Shown here: positions 32,664 to 53,996 of the stretch, piece after piece
Position numbering within the stretch: position 1 is the first letter of the stretch
Layout: every line of letters starts with the position of its first letter
Assembly: GCA_018398765.1 (NCBI GenBank)
Contig: JAHBMJ010000180.1
Location: 1 to 54,812 of the forward strand
Reading direction: 5' to 3'
DNA from: Chromera velia
Lineage: Eukaryota > Sar > Chromeraceae
Length of the DNA: 54,812 bases
Made by a program: the position numbers and the translations under genes
The notes under the pieces: generated by a model
What the model was told of the DNA's origin: nothing
The model's database searches: none
Seen by the model: only the letters and a program-made list of their open reading frames with translations

Positions 32664-35600
32664 GTGCCGTCTCACACCTCCTCTATCACATGCATTGAAT
32701 GCAGCCGCAAGAAGAGAAGGGAGGATGGGAATCAAGGAAACGGACAAGGGCGGGCCGTCCTGCGAAGCGCACAAGAAGTTGGGCAGGCTTCTCGAGGACC
32801 CCAACAAAGTTCCCTTCCGGGCCCGAGGGTCATCCTGCAGCAGAATCCGCAGGCCCACGCGGCACTTCAGCAGAGGCCAAATGAGGGCCAGAGACACGTC
32901 TCCATGAAGAAGCATACGGGGACAGCAGCTGCCAACGCCCCAGCTCATTTCTTTCCTGCCACCGGATTTGGCCCAGTGCCGTCTCCTCACCTTCCCCCCC
33001 CCAGTCTGTCCCATGCGGGGCTTGGAGAGAGACAGGGGACTTGGGCGGAGGGATCCGTGGTCAGGTCGGGGAGCGGAGGGGGTGTGAACTGGAAGAGGCC
33101 GCATGCTGGGGAGGAAGGCCTTCGCCATGCAGGAGAGCATGGACACAGCAAGCGAAGAAGAGACGTGGAGACGGAAGGCAAAGGGGAGGCGCTCAGGTGA
33201 GCACAGAGACTCATGTTCATGAAGGAATGCATCAACAAAGTCACGCTGACCCTGTAATTTAATTGATGCAAGCAGTTAGTGGTTGCATTTCTGTGCCGTC
33301 AACAGAGGTGGCAGCTCGTTTTGGCTTTCTTTCTGCATCACTGCGGGTAACTCATTTTCTTTCTTTCACTCAGCCTCTTTCTTGTGTCTACCTCTCCCTC
33401 TCCTCCATCCCCTTGTTCTTCTGCTCGTCCTTGCACTCTTCCTTCCCCTTTTTTCTGTACGTTTCCCCCCACTCGCCTCCTTCCCTCTGTGCGTGCAGAT
33501 TTCCTCCGGAAGAACTTCGTCGGTCAACTACAGACCCATCAAGTCGCTCGCGCGCCACGGGGGTTCCATCTGATATCCTCGTTCCGGATTCAGTCAGTGT
33601 GAGCTCCACTGGCCTCACTCATCAGAGACAGATCACCGCGGGCAGAATGGACCGCCCATTCCCGGTCCCCCCCCTGCAGGCGCCTCAGCTTTTCCTTCAA
33701 CCGTCTGCTGCAGCAGGTGGGGAGAGAAGAGATAGCGGCAGGAAGACCGAGAGGGGCAGTAGACGGGAAGGAAAACGTAAGTGGAAAGGCGCAGCTGGTC
33801 CGCTGGAGGAGGGGGAGAGGGACATGAGTGGTCTGGGAGGGGTTCGTGGGGGAAAAGAGGTCCGGAAAAGGGACTTGGGAGGTGGGCAGAGGGGAGAGCC
33901 TGATCGGAGAAAAGAGGAGGGGCAGGGGGACTTGAAACGGAAAAAGACGTTCCACGCAAAAGAGACATTCAGACCAGAACAAAGCAGAGATTGGCTTCAA
34001 ATCCCTCATGACGGGATCCGTAACGGTTTGGTAGTTTTCATAAAACAGGAACAGCAGCAGCAGCAGCAGCAGCAAGGGAGACCAAAGGCATCCGGTGAAG
34101 GGGATGGAAACGGAGGTCTTCCTGCCGCAGCTTCTTCAGCCGCAGCCTCTAGCCAACAGCCGTCAGTGCAGTCTCTGAGTGGAGTGGGAGGGGGAGGTAG
34201 AGGTACATTTTTTGGCTTCATCAAGGAAGATACTCAGATGGATCAAGCGGGAGGGGAAAGGAGGGCGGGTGAGGGAGGGGGGCAAAATGCTGACCGTGAG
34301 TCTGACTTCTATTTTCGTAGCAACGAGTACCTTGATAAGGAGGGCCCTTCATTAAAAGAGGGCGACAGGGTCAGTTTCAGGGCTTCTCAGCAAGTCCGCG
34401 GAGGGGGGGGGGGAACGGGAAAGAGGGCAAGTGGGGAGAAAGGGAAAAGAGCTCCCCGAAGAACCGCCACTTCTGTGGGTATACAGAGATACAACCCCGT
34501 CAAGAGGGATGCCGTAGAGGTGTTAAACTTTCTTTCCGCTATCCCTCACACAGAGCAGTCAGAGGGGGAGCAGGTGGGGGGGCCTTCCAACGAGGTGAAT
34601 GGGCACGCACAACAAATGGAATGGGTCGCTGGCTCCCGGCCCTTCTGGGTTCTCGTGGCCGAGATCCTGCAACAGACTGTCCTCTCCAGTGCACCCGCAC
34701 CGTCTGCACAGGGACATGCAGAAAGTGAAAAAGAGCACGAAGAAACTGCAGTCCAGTTGTTTCGCACCGCAGTCGCCCTTCTTCAACGTTTTCCGGAAAA
34801 CGGTCTCGACCAGTCAGTACCGGTGGGTTGGTTGATGAAAGTGGTCTGTGTCCTCTCTCAGCGACATTTACAGGGGGAGTCCGCAGGGGTCTTCTGGGAA
34901 TGTTTGGTGGGGGACCTGAAGAAAGATTCTAGCGGGTGTGCCTCAGGGAGCACGGCAGCTTTGCTCCAGGTGGCGGGACGTGTATGTCCGCATCTACTGG
35001 AGATGGCGATGCCCCTGCTGCGGACTGCCGTTGGTGAGGGTGCAGGGGCATCCAGTGTTGCTCTAACATTGCTGGACTGTATGGACGGGCTGAGCGCCGC
35101 CCTCTCAAAGGTGAGTGAAAGATCAGCTAGACTAGTCATTGATCACCGTTGATGTAAATGAGACAGCGGTCCAGGTCTGCACCAGTGTATCGGGGTAGTC
35201 AGAAGGCTGAAAGAAGCACAAGAACCTGCGTGCACAGGCAGCCCTGGCGTTTTGGATTCCATGAGACTCCAATTTTGCCTTTTCCGGTTTCACTGGTTCT
35301 GCAGCGACAGGGACATCTTTGTGTGTTTGCATGATCTTAGTGCAGAATGTATACTTTTGTTCAATAAGGTTCGATCACTGTAACTATATTCCCGTGTTCC
35401 TGTACCTATGTCTTTTGATTCCCACTTTTGCAGGGGCGTGACGGGCCCCGCCACTTCCGGAGACTCCCCGAGATCCTCACCCCGACAGAGCTCGAAAAGG
35501 GGTTGGGAGTTGGCAGACAGAGGGGAGGGCGTCTGGAAGCTCTGGATGATCAGCGGGGCGATGCTCTTCTTCTTCCCCTCCCAGTTGCGCGGAGAGAGGG

Positions 35601-37236
35601 CGCATATCCATCCGGGGACTCGTACTTGGACACGCAGGTGCGGCTCCTGAGAGCTTTGTGCTTCCAGCCACTGCAGGAGGCAGTGTCTGACTTTCTTTCT
35701 GGGACCCAAAACACAGGGGTGTACTCTGTGCGACTCGTCCGTCTCCGACCGAAAGAAGGCTCTTTGCAGTTGGTCCTGAAGCTGAAAGACTATTGGGGGA
35801 AGGATATCAATTGGAGAAGGGAGAAAAAGAGAATGATGCCGGGAAATCTGGTTGTCGTCTCCCGAGACGGCACCTTCAAAGACTGGCCGCTGCTCTGGCT
35901 GACTGTTGCAGAGCGGAATGAAGCGATCCTCGATGCAGAGAAGCTTGTTGCTTTGGAATTCTGCCAGCCTTCAGATATCTTCCAGGCTATGAGGCTGAGG
36001 GGACGAAAGATGGTTGCTCTGGAGTCCCCCAGCTTCTACAAAGCCCACGCCCCCGTCATTCGCTGTCTCCAGCAGATTCCAAGTCACAAAATCCCGTTCG
36101 CGATTGAAATTGTAAACCTCCAGCGCCCTGCCGAGAAGACTGAGACAGAGCCGAAGGAGCATTTGGAGTTGGTGGCAGAGGGAGCGGAGGAATCTGCAGG
36201 GGGCAGTGAAAGTGCGGGAACTGAAACTGAAGGGCAAGAAGCGGTCGGCATCCCAGCAAGTGACAGACTATCCCAGAACCTCCCTGTGGATCCCCAACTG
36301 AAAGAATGGCTTGACCAAATTGAAGGCGGAGAGGGCAACGTGCCAGTCAAATTGAGGAAAGGGGGGCGGGGGTGTATGATATTACAAACGAGGATTGTGA
36401 TATTGAAACTGTTCAGCTGAACGGCAGCCAGATAGAGGCGCTTCGTCACGTGTTGGAGAACAGACTTGGAATCGTGCAGGGTCCTCCGGGCACTGGGCAG
36501 ACGACCGTCGCCATGACCGTCATCCGGTTGCTGTTGGAGAAGGTCAGAGGGGATTCGACAGGACATCCTCTTCTACTCGCCTTCTCGCTTTTCCTTCTTG
36601 TCTTGTTTCTTCACTTCGCTTTGTTCCAAAAACCACTGAACACGGTCATAAGAGTAACGCTTGACCCCTTGGGCTTTCTTTGGGAAGCTACACACCAAGG
36701 CCTGGACTTGTGTGTCTGTATGTTGCACTCTCTATCTTCCGTGCTCGTGCAGAGTAGGAGCCCTACCCGAATTCTTATCCTGGCGTACAAGAACTTTGCG
36801 CTCGACGATCTGTTGTGCAAGCTGATCCGTGCTCCCTTCATTGAGGGTCGGACTGCACGACTGGGGAGACGGTCTCCGGATTTTCCCGACGTCGAGAAGA
36901 GAAATCTTAACGAGGTAGGTCAGAGAAGGGCTTCGATGCGGCAATTGTTGTTGTCTTTCCAACCCAAGGCCGAGGTGTGTGCCGTGCATTTCCTGTGGCA
37001 TAGATGATACTTGAAAAAGACTGCAAAGAGCTGCAAGCACACAGCTGGCTGCAGGACGGTAGGCAGTCTCTAGTCACCGAAGCTCTCTCTGTTGGAATGA
37101 TAAGGCGTGCCTTTCATTCATTCAGTTGTGAAAATCCCGCAACTCCTGAAAGCACATTCCCTTATCTCAGCGTCCTTCTGTGTGTTTCTTTTTGATGTCT
37201 GATTATCTCTCTGTTTCCCTCCCCTCCTCTGTGTGC

Positions 37237-37269
<33 letters not shown>

Positions 37270-40200
37270 TTGGTGGTGGTTGCAGATAAAGAGGAGAGAG
37301 CGGGAGGCCGCGGAACGGCATCGCAGAGACGGGACTTATGGCCAGACCCGCTCGCAGATCTCCTTCAACACCGATGAGATGCAAAAGGCGGCACGACAGC
37401 TCCAAGAGGCGCATTCCTTTCATCCAGATTTCCTGATTGCCGTTTGCGAATTCCCCCTCCTCAGGGACCTTCTGCAAGCAGTGATGCAGAAACTTCCCTC
37501 TATGCCACCAGATCTTGACCGTGCACTATCCGTCCTTACTCAGCTCGCAGCTGACTACGGATATTTTGACGATTCAGACGCTGACGTCCTCCTGGATGAT
37601 TCTCTCCCACGAAAAGACCCCACAGCAGTCGCGGCAGCCCACCAGCAGGACTTTCAGAGCTCAGTCCCGTACACAGAGAGGTCATCCGCGGGGAAAGAAA
37701 GAAACATTCAGTGGGCTGGGACGTTCGGTGATTTGGTTTTTTCCAGAGAGACGTGCGAACGTCACAGAGAGGACACAAGAGACGATTTTCAGTGTCTGGT
37801 CTACCACCTTCGAAAAGCAGTAGAATTTTGGTTACCGGGTCTGAACGAATTTGATCAGGTTGCCTCGCGAGCTGCTGCAAGCAAGCATCAATGCAAGTTC
37901 GATTCCCTCTCGTTTGACGAGAAGGACCAAAACTGCAGCGGTGGCCCCCACGGGTCTTCTTTTCTTGAAGAGATTGAAGGCGGGAGAAGAGGAAGGGGCA
38001 GTAGGCCCTGGGGCGAATCATCGAATGGGTGCAGCACGAGAGGCAAGAAATAGGGGATGGGGAGGAATCGGAGGACGACGACGATTTATTGAGGGAGCGG
38101 GAGCTGGCACTCGGGCTTGGGGGGGGGTCTGGGCCCTTCGGTTCCCAGACAGATCCTCGACAGGTCTGCGAGGAGTTCTTGGAGGAGACCGTCTGCATTG
38201 ACCCTGAAGGGAAGGGGAAAGGCAACACCTGTTTCTGGCTTGCTCCATCGTGCTTCGGCAGGTGTGTGGGAGATGGAAAACAAGTTGAGGGTTCTGTGGG
38301 TGCAGGGGCTGATGGGGGAGCGTGTGGCAAGGGCAGAAAGTGCTCTTGAAAAGACCGTCACGGAAGGTGAAGAGCTGAACAAAATCCTCAAGTCTGCTAC
38401 CAAGAGGGAAGAGCTCGCAGTGCTGGGAAAGATGCAGGTGGGCCGGCAGGCATCACAATTTGCCTTTCTGCTGCTGAGAGTCAAAGATGCATAACGTGAG
38501 AACCGCATCTTCTTCGCTCTTTTTTCTTTCGAGAACCCTCTGGTGTCCCCTTTTGCATGATTTCCTGCTGAACGTTTGCATGAATGCGCGCTGCAGCATC
38601 TGAAGGTATTGACACCCTTATCCTCTTTGCAGATTCTCGGGGCAACCACCACGGGAGCTGCGATCAACCAAGAACTGATCTCTGCCTGGCAGCCCACTGT
38701 CGTTCTCTTCGAGGAAGCCGGAGAGATCCTCGAACCCCAAACCCTCGCGTGCCTCCCCCCTAGCGTCCGACAGCTTATCCTCATAGGGGACCACCAGCAG
38801 CTGCCCCCTCATGTTGACAGCTACCGTCTGAGGAAGGAACACAACTTCTCTCTCTCTCTCATGGAGAGACTCATCCTCAATAAATTCACCTATGCGCCTC
38901 TCCAGGTGCAGTGCCGCATGCACCCAGACATCAGTTTGCACCTCCGAGACATATACCCGAGTCTGAAAGACGCCCCTGGACTTGAAAACGAGCGCCCTCT
39001 CCCCGGCTGTACGAAACACCGCATTTTTTGGTGGTCGCACCAGGAGAGGGAGGCAGAGGGAATGCGATTGTATTCGAATGAAGGGGAGGCTAGGCGTGCA
39101 GTGGCTCTCTTCTTCTGGCTGTGCCTGCAGGGAGTACCACCAGAGAAGATCACAATTCTCGCTCCATACGCCTCTCAAGTCGCTGTCTTGCGACGGCTCC
39201 TGGTCAGAAAGAGCTCGAAGCAGGCGTACGGGGGAGCGATGAGAGCCCAAACGCAGACTCTAAGCGCCCCCTCTCCCTCTGCTCCGGCAGCCTCAGGGCC
39301 GTGGAGATGGGTTGAAGACCCGAAGGGCTCCTCTAGGGGAACCAGCGGAGGGCGTCCCCCCACTGTGACAGCTTTTGGCTCTGATTCCGCTTCCGAATCT
39401 GTCGGAGGAAAAAAGCAAAACAAGGCAGAGGGAGGAGGAAAGGAAGAACAGGACCTCCGGTCGAGGGTTCAGGTTCTCGATCGTTATCAGGGTCAAGAGA
39501 ATGAACACATCATCCTTTCCCTCACGCGTTCGAACCCGAAAAGAAAAACTGGTTTCCTCGACATGGAGAGGGAGGGAATTGCCCGTCGGTGTGTTGCCCA
39601 GTCCCGCGCCCGCAGTAGTTTGTACATTCTTGGAAATTTAGACACTTTCGAATTCCGAGAAACGCGCGATGGGTCAAGTTGGGGGGCAGACAGCAGTGAA
39701 ACAGGCAAGCAATTCAAGTCTAAGGTATGGGGTGTGTTAGTGGATTCGCTACGGGTGCACGACCAGCTGGGTTCCGATTTCGTCCTCTGCTGCCCCCGGC
39801 ATCTCGAGACTACTCTGAAGGTGGGGTCCTCCGAGGAGATCCCCCGCACAGAGGGAATTCTGTGCACCGCTCGCTGTGCTTGCACGATGGGATGCCAGGT
39901 GCATCTCTGTCCGCGTAAGTGCCATGCGATCCACCAGGCTGACCACTCGCCTGCCGAGTGTCGTGAGCGTGTTGAGTTTGAGTGTGCAGAGTGTGGGGCA
40001 CCTCTAGAGCGCGAGTGCTCGGAGGATGTTGCAAGCGTGAAATGCAAAAAGTTGGTCGATTGTCTTTGTATCAAGGGAAGTCACAAGGTGATGAAAGTCT
40101 GCTCAGCAAAAGAGCCGCCCGTCTGCCTTCAGCCCTGCACAAAGAAGGTGGAAGTCTGTGGACATGCATGCACAGAGAATGTAATGCACCGTGCATTTCT

Positions 40201-42009
40201 CGTGAGGATTGTCCTGAGTGCATTAGGCTGGAAAGGGAGAGACAGAAAATTGCCGAGGAAGAGGCAAGGAAGGAGAGGGAGAGGGAGGCCGAGGAGGCAA
40301 AGAAAGAGGTCGAGGAGATTTGGAGGCTCCACAGAGAGGAAGGATTTTCCCTCTCCACCGTGTCGCCCTCCTCTCATGATTGGAGGCCTCTAGAGAACAC
40401 CGTCCGTTCTCTCATCCAACCCACGGCAGCCGGCATCACTGTGTCGCTCGCCTCAGCCCAGAAAATTACAGACCACAAGGCCCGGGCGGCGTGGCTGCGA
40501 AAGAAGGTGCAGATATTGACGCAGAGGAAAGATGCGCACCCACAGCCCTTGCCGTCTCTGCTCCCCCTTCCCGTCTCTGTATCAGCAGGAGGAAAAGGCT
40601 CAGATGCTGTCACGGAGGAAGGACAAACCATTGCTAGGGGGGGGTTGAAGGCTGCTGCCGCGATGGGCCGCCGCCTTCTTGTCTTGTCACCAACTGGTGC
40701 GAGATTGGAGAAGGGAAGTGGAGAGGCCTCCACTGTACCGCTGTCATTGCTCGTCTCCACAGTTTCAGAAACAGTCTCTGCAGCAGTCACAGCGGCGCGT
40801 GGGGAGGGCAGCACGTCGGACCGTCTTTTTCATGCAGTCATCTTTGATATTCTTCCGGGCAAGCTCGGACCGTTTGTCAACAACGAAGGGGAAGGGGGTC
40901 GCTCTCTAGTTACATTCCAAAATTTGATTTCACATGGTGCATCGAGAGTTGACCAAAAAAATCCGATTCAGCCCCCTCCGCCTCCCTCTCCCCCTCCTCC
41001 TCCCCCCTTTGACTCTCTGGAAGTCGCAGCCGAGGGAGGAAAGGGAAGGTTTATCATCCCTCTCGACAGTGCTCAAACGCTTCCTGTCGCTCTTGTTTCG
41101 GTCCGTCTGGCACGTTCGGCTGCCCCCCTCTCCGCCTCCATTCCCTCCCACTGGACGTTGCAGACTGACGAAAAGACGGTCCGTCGGATGATTCCCGTTT
41201 CCGATTCAGAGAGAGAGGCTCTGCAGGGATGTCTGGCCATCAGTCTAGAGAACCTCGCAGGTAGAGACAGATCAGCCGTGCCTCAACACCGCAGTCTGGA
41301 GGTAGCAGCAGCATGGCGCATTGAGCACCCCGTCCTGTGGGCAAAGTTTTGTGTGGAGAGAGGGCAGGTGTGTGCCTTTTTGAATGACCTCCGAGATCAG
41401 GAAGGGGTGGGATCCGTCCTGTTGACGAAGAGTCCGAACATCAGCACGGTGTTGAAGGCCGCCACAGAAAAGCTCCCCGGAGACTGTTTTGAGGGCGAGG
41501 CAGGAGAAGTGCGGCTTCTCCATGGAACGAAGGCCAACCTGGTCACGGCAATTCTGTCGGGGGGATTGAACGAGAGGTACAGTGAGGGGCTTTTCGGACG
41601 CGGTACGTATTTTGCAGAAGATGCGACAAAGTGCGATCAGTACGTGAGTGCATCTCGACACGATGGCGAACTAGGCAAACTTCTCTGCGAAGGCGCGGGG
41701 GCGTCCCGGCCTCCGGGAGAGTTGTTCTATCTCTTCGTCTGTAGAGTCGTGTTGGGACTGCCACAGTTCACTCGAGATGGTTCCACGAGCAGCCACGGGG
41801 ATGAGAGCACAAGGGGGAAAGAGATCTTTTCGAATGCTGGCTCAAAGCATGAATTGACAGTCATTCCCGGCTCAGACCCGCCCACAGAGTTTCACAGTCT
41901 GATTGCAGAGGCAGGAAGCGACTGTCGCGTGGCTCGTTTCCGAGAATTCGTGCAGTTTCACAGCGATCGCATCTATCCGGAATATCTGATTGCGTACACG
42001 AGAAAGTAA
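32664..42009 (+). CDS. ZNFX1-like SF1 helicase with NFX1 zinc fingers fused to PARP
   Basis: Probable exons: 32664-33196, 33499-35110, 35434-36542, 36753-36914, 37004-37072, 37286-37858, 38005-~38138, 38262-38437 and 38633-42009, ~2,580 residues. The end of exon 7 and the exact start are unsure. Order: disordered N-terminus; a ZNFX1-type entry region (DSYLDTQVRLLRALCFQPL); Walker A GPPGTGQT at ~36480; motif Ia-like LAYKNFALDDLL; motif II VLFEEAGEILEPQT; GDHQQLPPHVD; QCRMHP; DRYQGQENEHIILSLTRSNP; and VAQSRARSSLYILGN. Cys/His-rich NFX1-type fingers follow (~39860-40230). Then come a Glu/Arg coiled coil, a Pro run and a PARP domain (WRIEHPVLWAKF, LLHGTK, GRGTYFAEDA, YPEYLIAY) with His-Tyr-Glu triad. 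ZNFX1 binds RNA in small-RNA and antiviral pathways; PARPs transfer ADP-ribose. The frame breaks at ~36360 and ~40175 and Walker A Lys is Gln, so a decayed gene or assembly errors are possible. Confidence 0.75.
37236..37281. repeat. GT dinucleotide run at an intron end
   Basis: A (GT)n tract, then TTGGTGGTGG, lies directly before the TTGCAG acceptor of the helicase-PARP exon at 37286. This acceptor lacks the usual pyrimidine tract. Confidence 0.85.
41510..42006 (+). other. PARP catalytic domain within the helicase fusion
   Basis: A continuous frame carries the three ADP-ribosyl transferase signature residues. His is in LLHGTKANL (~41520), Tyr in GRGTYFAEDATKCDQY (~41605) and Glu in YPEYLIAYTR just before the stop. 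H-Y-E is the triad of poly(ADP-ribose)-forming PARPs such as tankyrase. The preceding WRIEHPVLWAKF matches the segment that normally opens the catalytic fold. There is no helical regulatory domain of the PARP1 kind, so it is closer to tankyrase/PARP14-type enzymes. Confidence 0.85.
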
Positions 42010-42635
42010 AGGGGGGAATCATGTCTTTTCGTGCATGCCAGTTTTCACTTTTTTGCAGTGTTTCTCCCTGAGGTTCTTTTGATGGAACGAATGTACAAAG
42101 AGGCGGGGCTGTACTTCCTCGCCGCTTTTCCATCCAACTGCATGAGTCTTTTTTCGCTGAGAGAATTCTTGTCGGCTTTTGGTGTATAATTCGCTCTCTA
42201 TCCGTTGAGCTTTTCTCGTGTATATCTCTCTCCATCAGTTTTGATTGTTTGGGCAGAGTCGATTGTTTGTGCTAGTGTTTGGGCAGGGCCACTGCAGGCT
42301 GCAGGCAGACTCAAAATTTTATACTGACTGTGACTGACAATTGATAGAATGAAACTAGTTCCTATTTTTAAGATATGAAATTCATCATCAAAAAATCTGG
42401 ACTTCTCATCATCATCATACGTCAATGATCGCCATGAGCCTATTAATAATAATTGCGAGGCCGGCTTCTAGCGTTTTATGGCAATACTTAACGCAGTTTT
42501 GTTCCTATATTAATGGTTAAGTCTAAGTTTAATCTAGGGTTTAATTCGATAAATTACATTCACCAAATTAGTTTATTGAAATTACTCTGGATGCTTTTTT
42601 TTTAACTCTGTCACCGTAGGTGTACTGGCAGCGAC
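42010..42635. other. 3' flank and AT-rich spacer
   Basis: Downstream of the helicase-PARP stop. It has short frames only and becomes AT-rich after 42300. No gene seen. Confidence 0.55.
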
Positions 42636-43514
42636 TCCGCATCCCGGCAGTGACCTATGTGATAATGGACCCTATTTCGCCTATGTAAGGGGCTCTCAGA
42701 TGGCAAAAAAATTAAAAACACTTTGTATAGCAAAATTAAGCCTATATATAGCATAGTTATGACTTTTCTAACACTTTTAAAGGTTTTTTACATGTTCTAG
42801 CTTGTTTAGAAGATTATATATTTGCCTTAAAAAAGCTTTAAAAAGGTCTCCTAACTATGGGGGCAACATAAGCATCATGGAGGTGGGAATCATCATAAGA
42901 TAAAAATGTAGTCTAGCTAGGGATGTTTCCATGAAAACGCTAGCATCTGTCAAGCATTTAACGTACAGAATTGTATGCTTAGATCTAGTGAGCCTTCGAA
43001 ATTGCACGCGTAGCCCCCGTACTGATGCTGAGGCCCCGCCGCCGCCCGCTGAACCACCCGGCACCCCCACCTACCCCCCCAGATCTCTCCGTCTACCATG
43101 CAGTGCCCCGTTAAGCATATTGTCTGTCGCCATTAACCCCACAATACCACGAGACACAAGCTGTGCATTGTCTTTATCGTCTGCATTGTTGTCTTCCATC
43201 TGTTGATCCTGTACATTGCCAGTCTCAGGCACTGGCAATCGAAGGAACTCCCCCTGCACTCCTGGCAGTGCCCCCGTCTGTGTTGCACCCATAGTTAGGA
43301 AGCCTTATTACTAGCCTTATTAAAGTTTTTTTAACGCAAATATATAATCTTTTAAACAAGGTAGAACATGTAAAAAACCTTTAAAAGTGTTAGAAAAGTC
43401 ATAACTATGCTATATATAGGCTTAATTTTACTATACAAAGTGTTTTTAATTTTTTTACCATCTGAGAGCGCCAAATAGGGTCCATTATCGCATAAGTCAC
43501 TGCCGGGATGCGTC
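42636..43514. mobile_element. Foldback-type DNA element, ~235-bp inverted repeats
   Basis: The left arm (42636-42868) and right arm (43281-43514) are reverse complements at high identity. The outer mark is cgcatcccggcagtgac on the left; the inner mark is cctaactatggg with its reverse complement on the right. The arms are AT-rich. The ~410-bp core is GC-rich, quite unlike the arms. On the minus strand the core holds an open frame from an ATG at the right arm's inner edge (MGATQTGALPGVQGEFLRL), broken by one in-frame TAG at 43071-43073 and continuing VGVPGGSAGGGG. No transposase is recognised. Likely a non-autonomous transposon carrying foreign or captured DNA. I could not define target-site duplications. 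Confidence 0.75.
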
Positions 43515-44616
<1,102 letters not shown>

Positions 44617-44913
44617 GTCACTGACTCAGTAAGCCACCTATCTAGCCACCTATAGTAAGCCTAAGCTGCTCATATAAAACCTTCAAAGTTTGACGTACAG
44701 CATATATTATGGCATATAAAGTTTTAGCTATTACATACCTTTGAACTTCTATCCCCGGGCCATTGGCAACAATGACCTACAAGAATTTAAGCTAAAGCTC
44801 GAATATGATGGGGAAAAAATTATTTTTCTAGCATTTTTTAAAAGAACGGAACCAGATGCAGGAGAACATTTTTTTTTTCTCAATCCGCAACATGTTCGTG
44901 CATCTCATGTGTT
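44617..44913. other. Short spacer downstream of NSF
   Basis: Between the poly(A) tail of the retroelement copy and the NSF stop codon. AT-rich; probably NSF 3' untranslated sequence. No gene seen. Confidence 0.5.

Positions 44914-53996
<9,083 letters not shown>

Noticed and set aside
38096-38261. A third frame break in the helicase-PARP gene
   Set aside because: The change of frame before VWEMENKLRVLW can be explained by an intron ending ggcag at 38261 (donor at GGTTCC ~38139 or the G-run at ~38127), so I do not count it as a frameshift.
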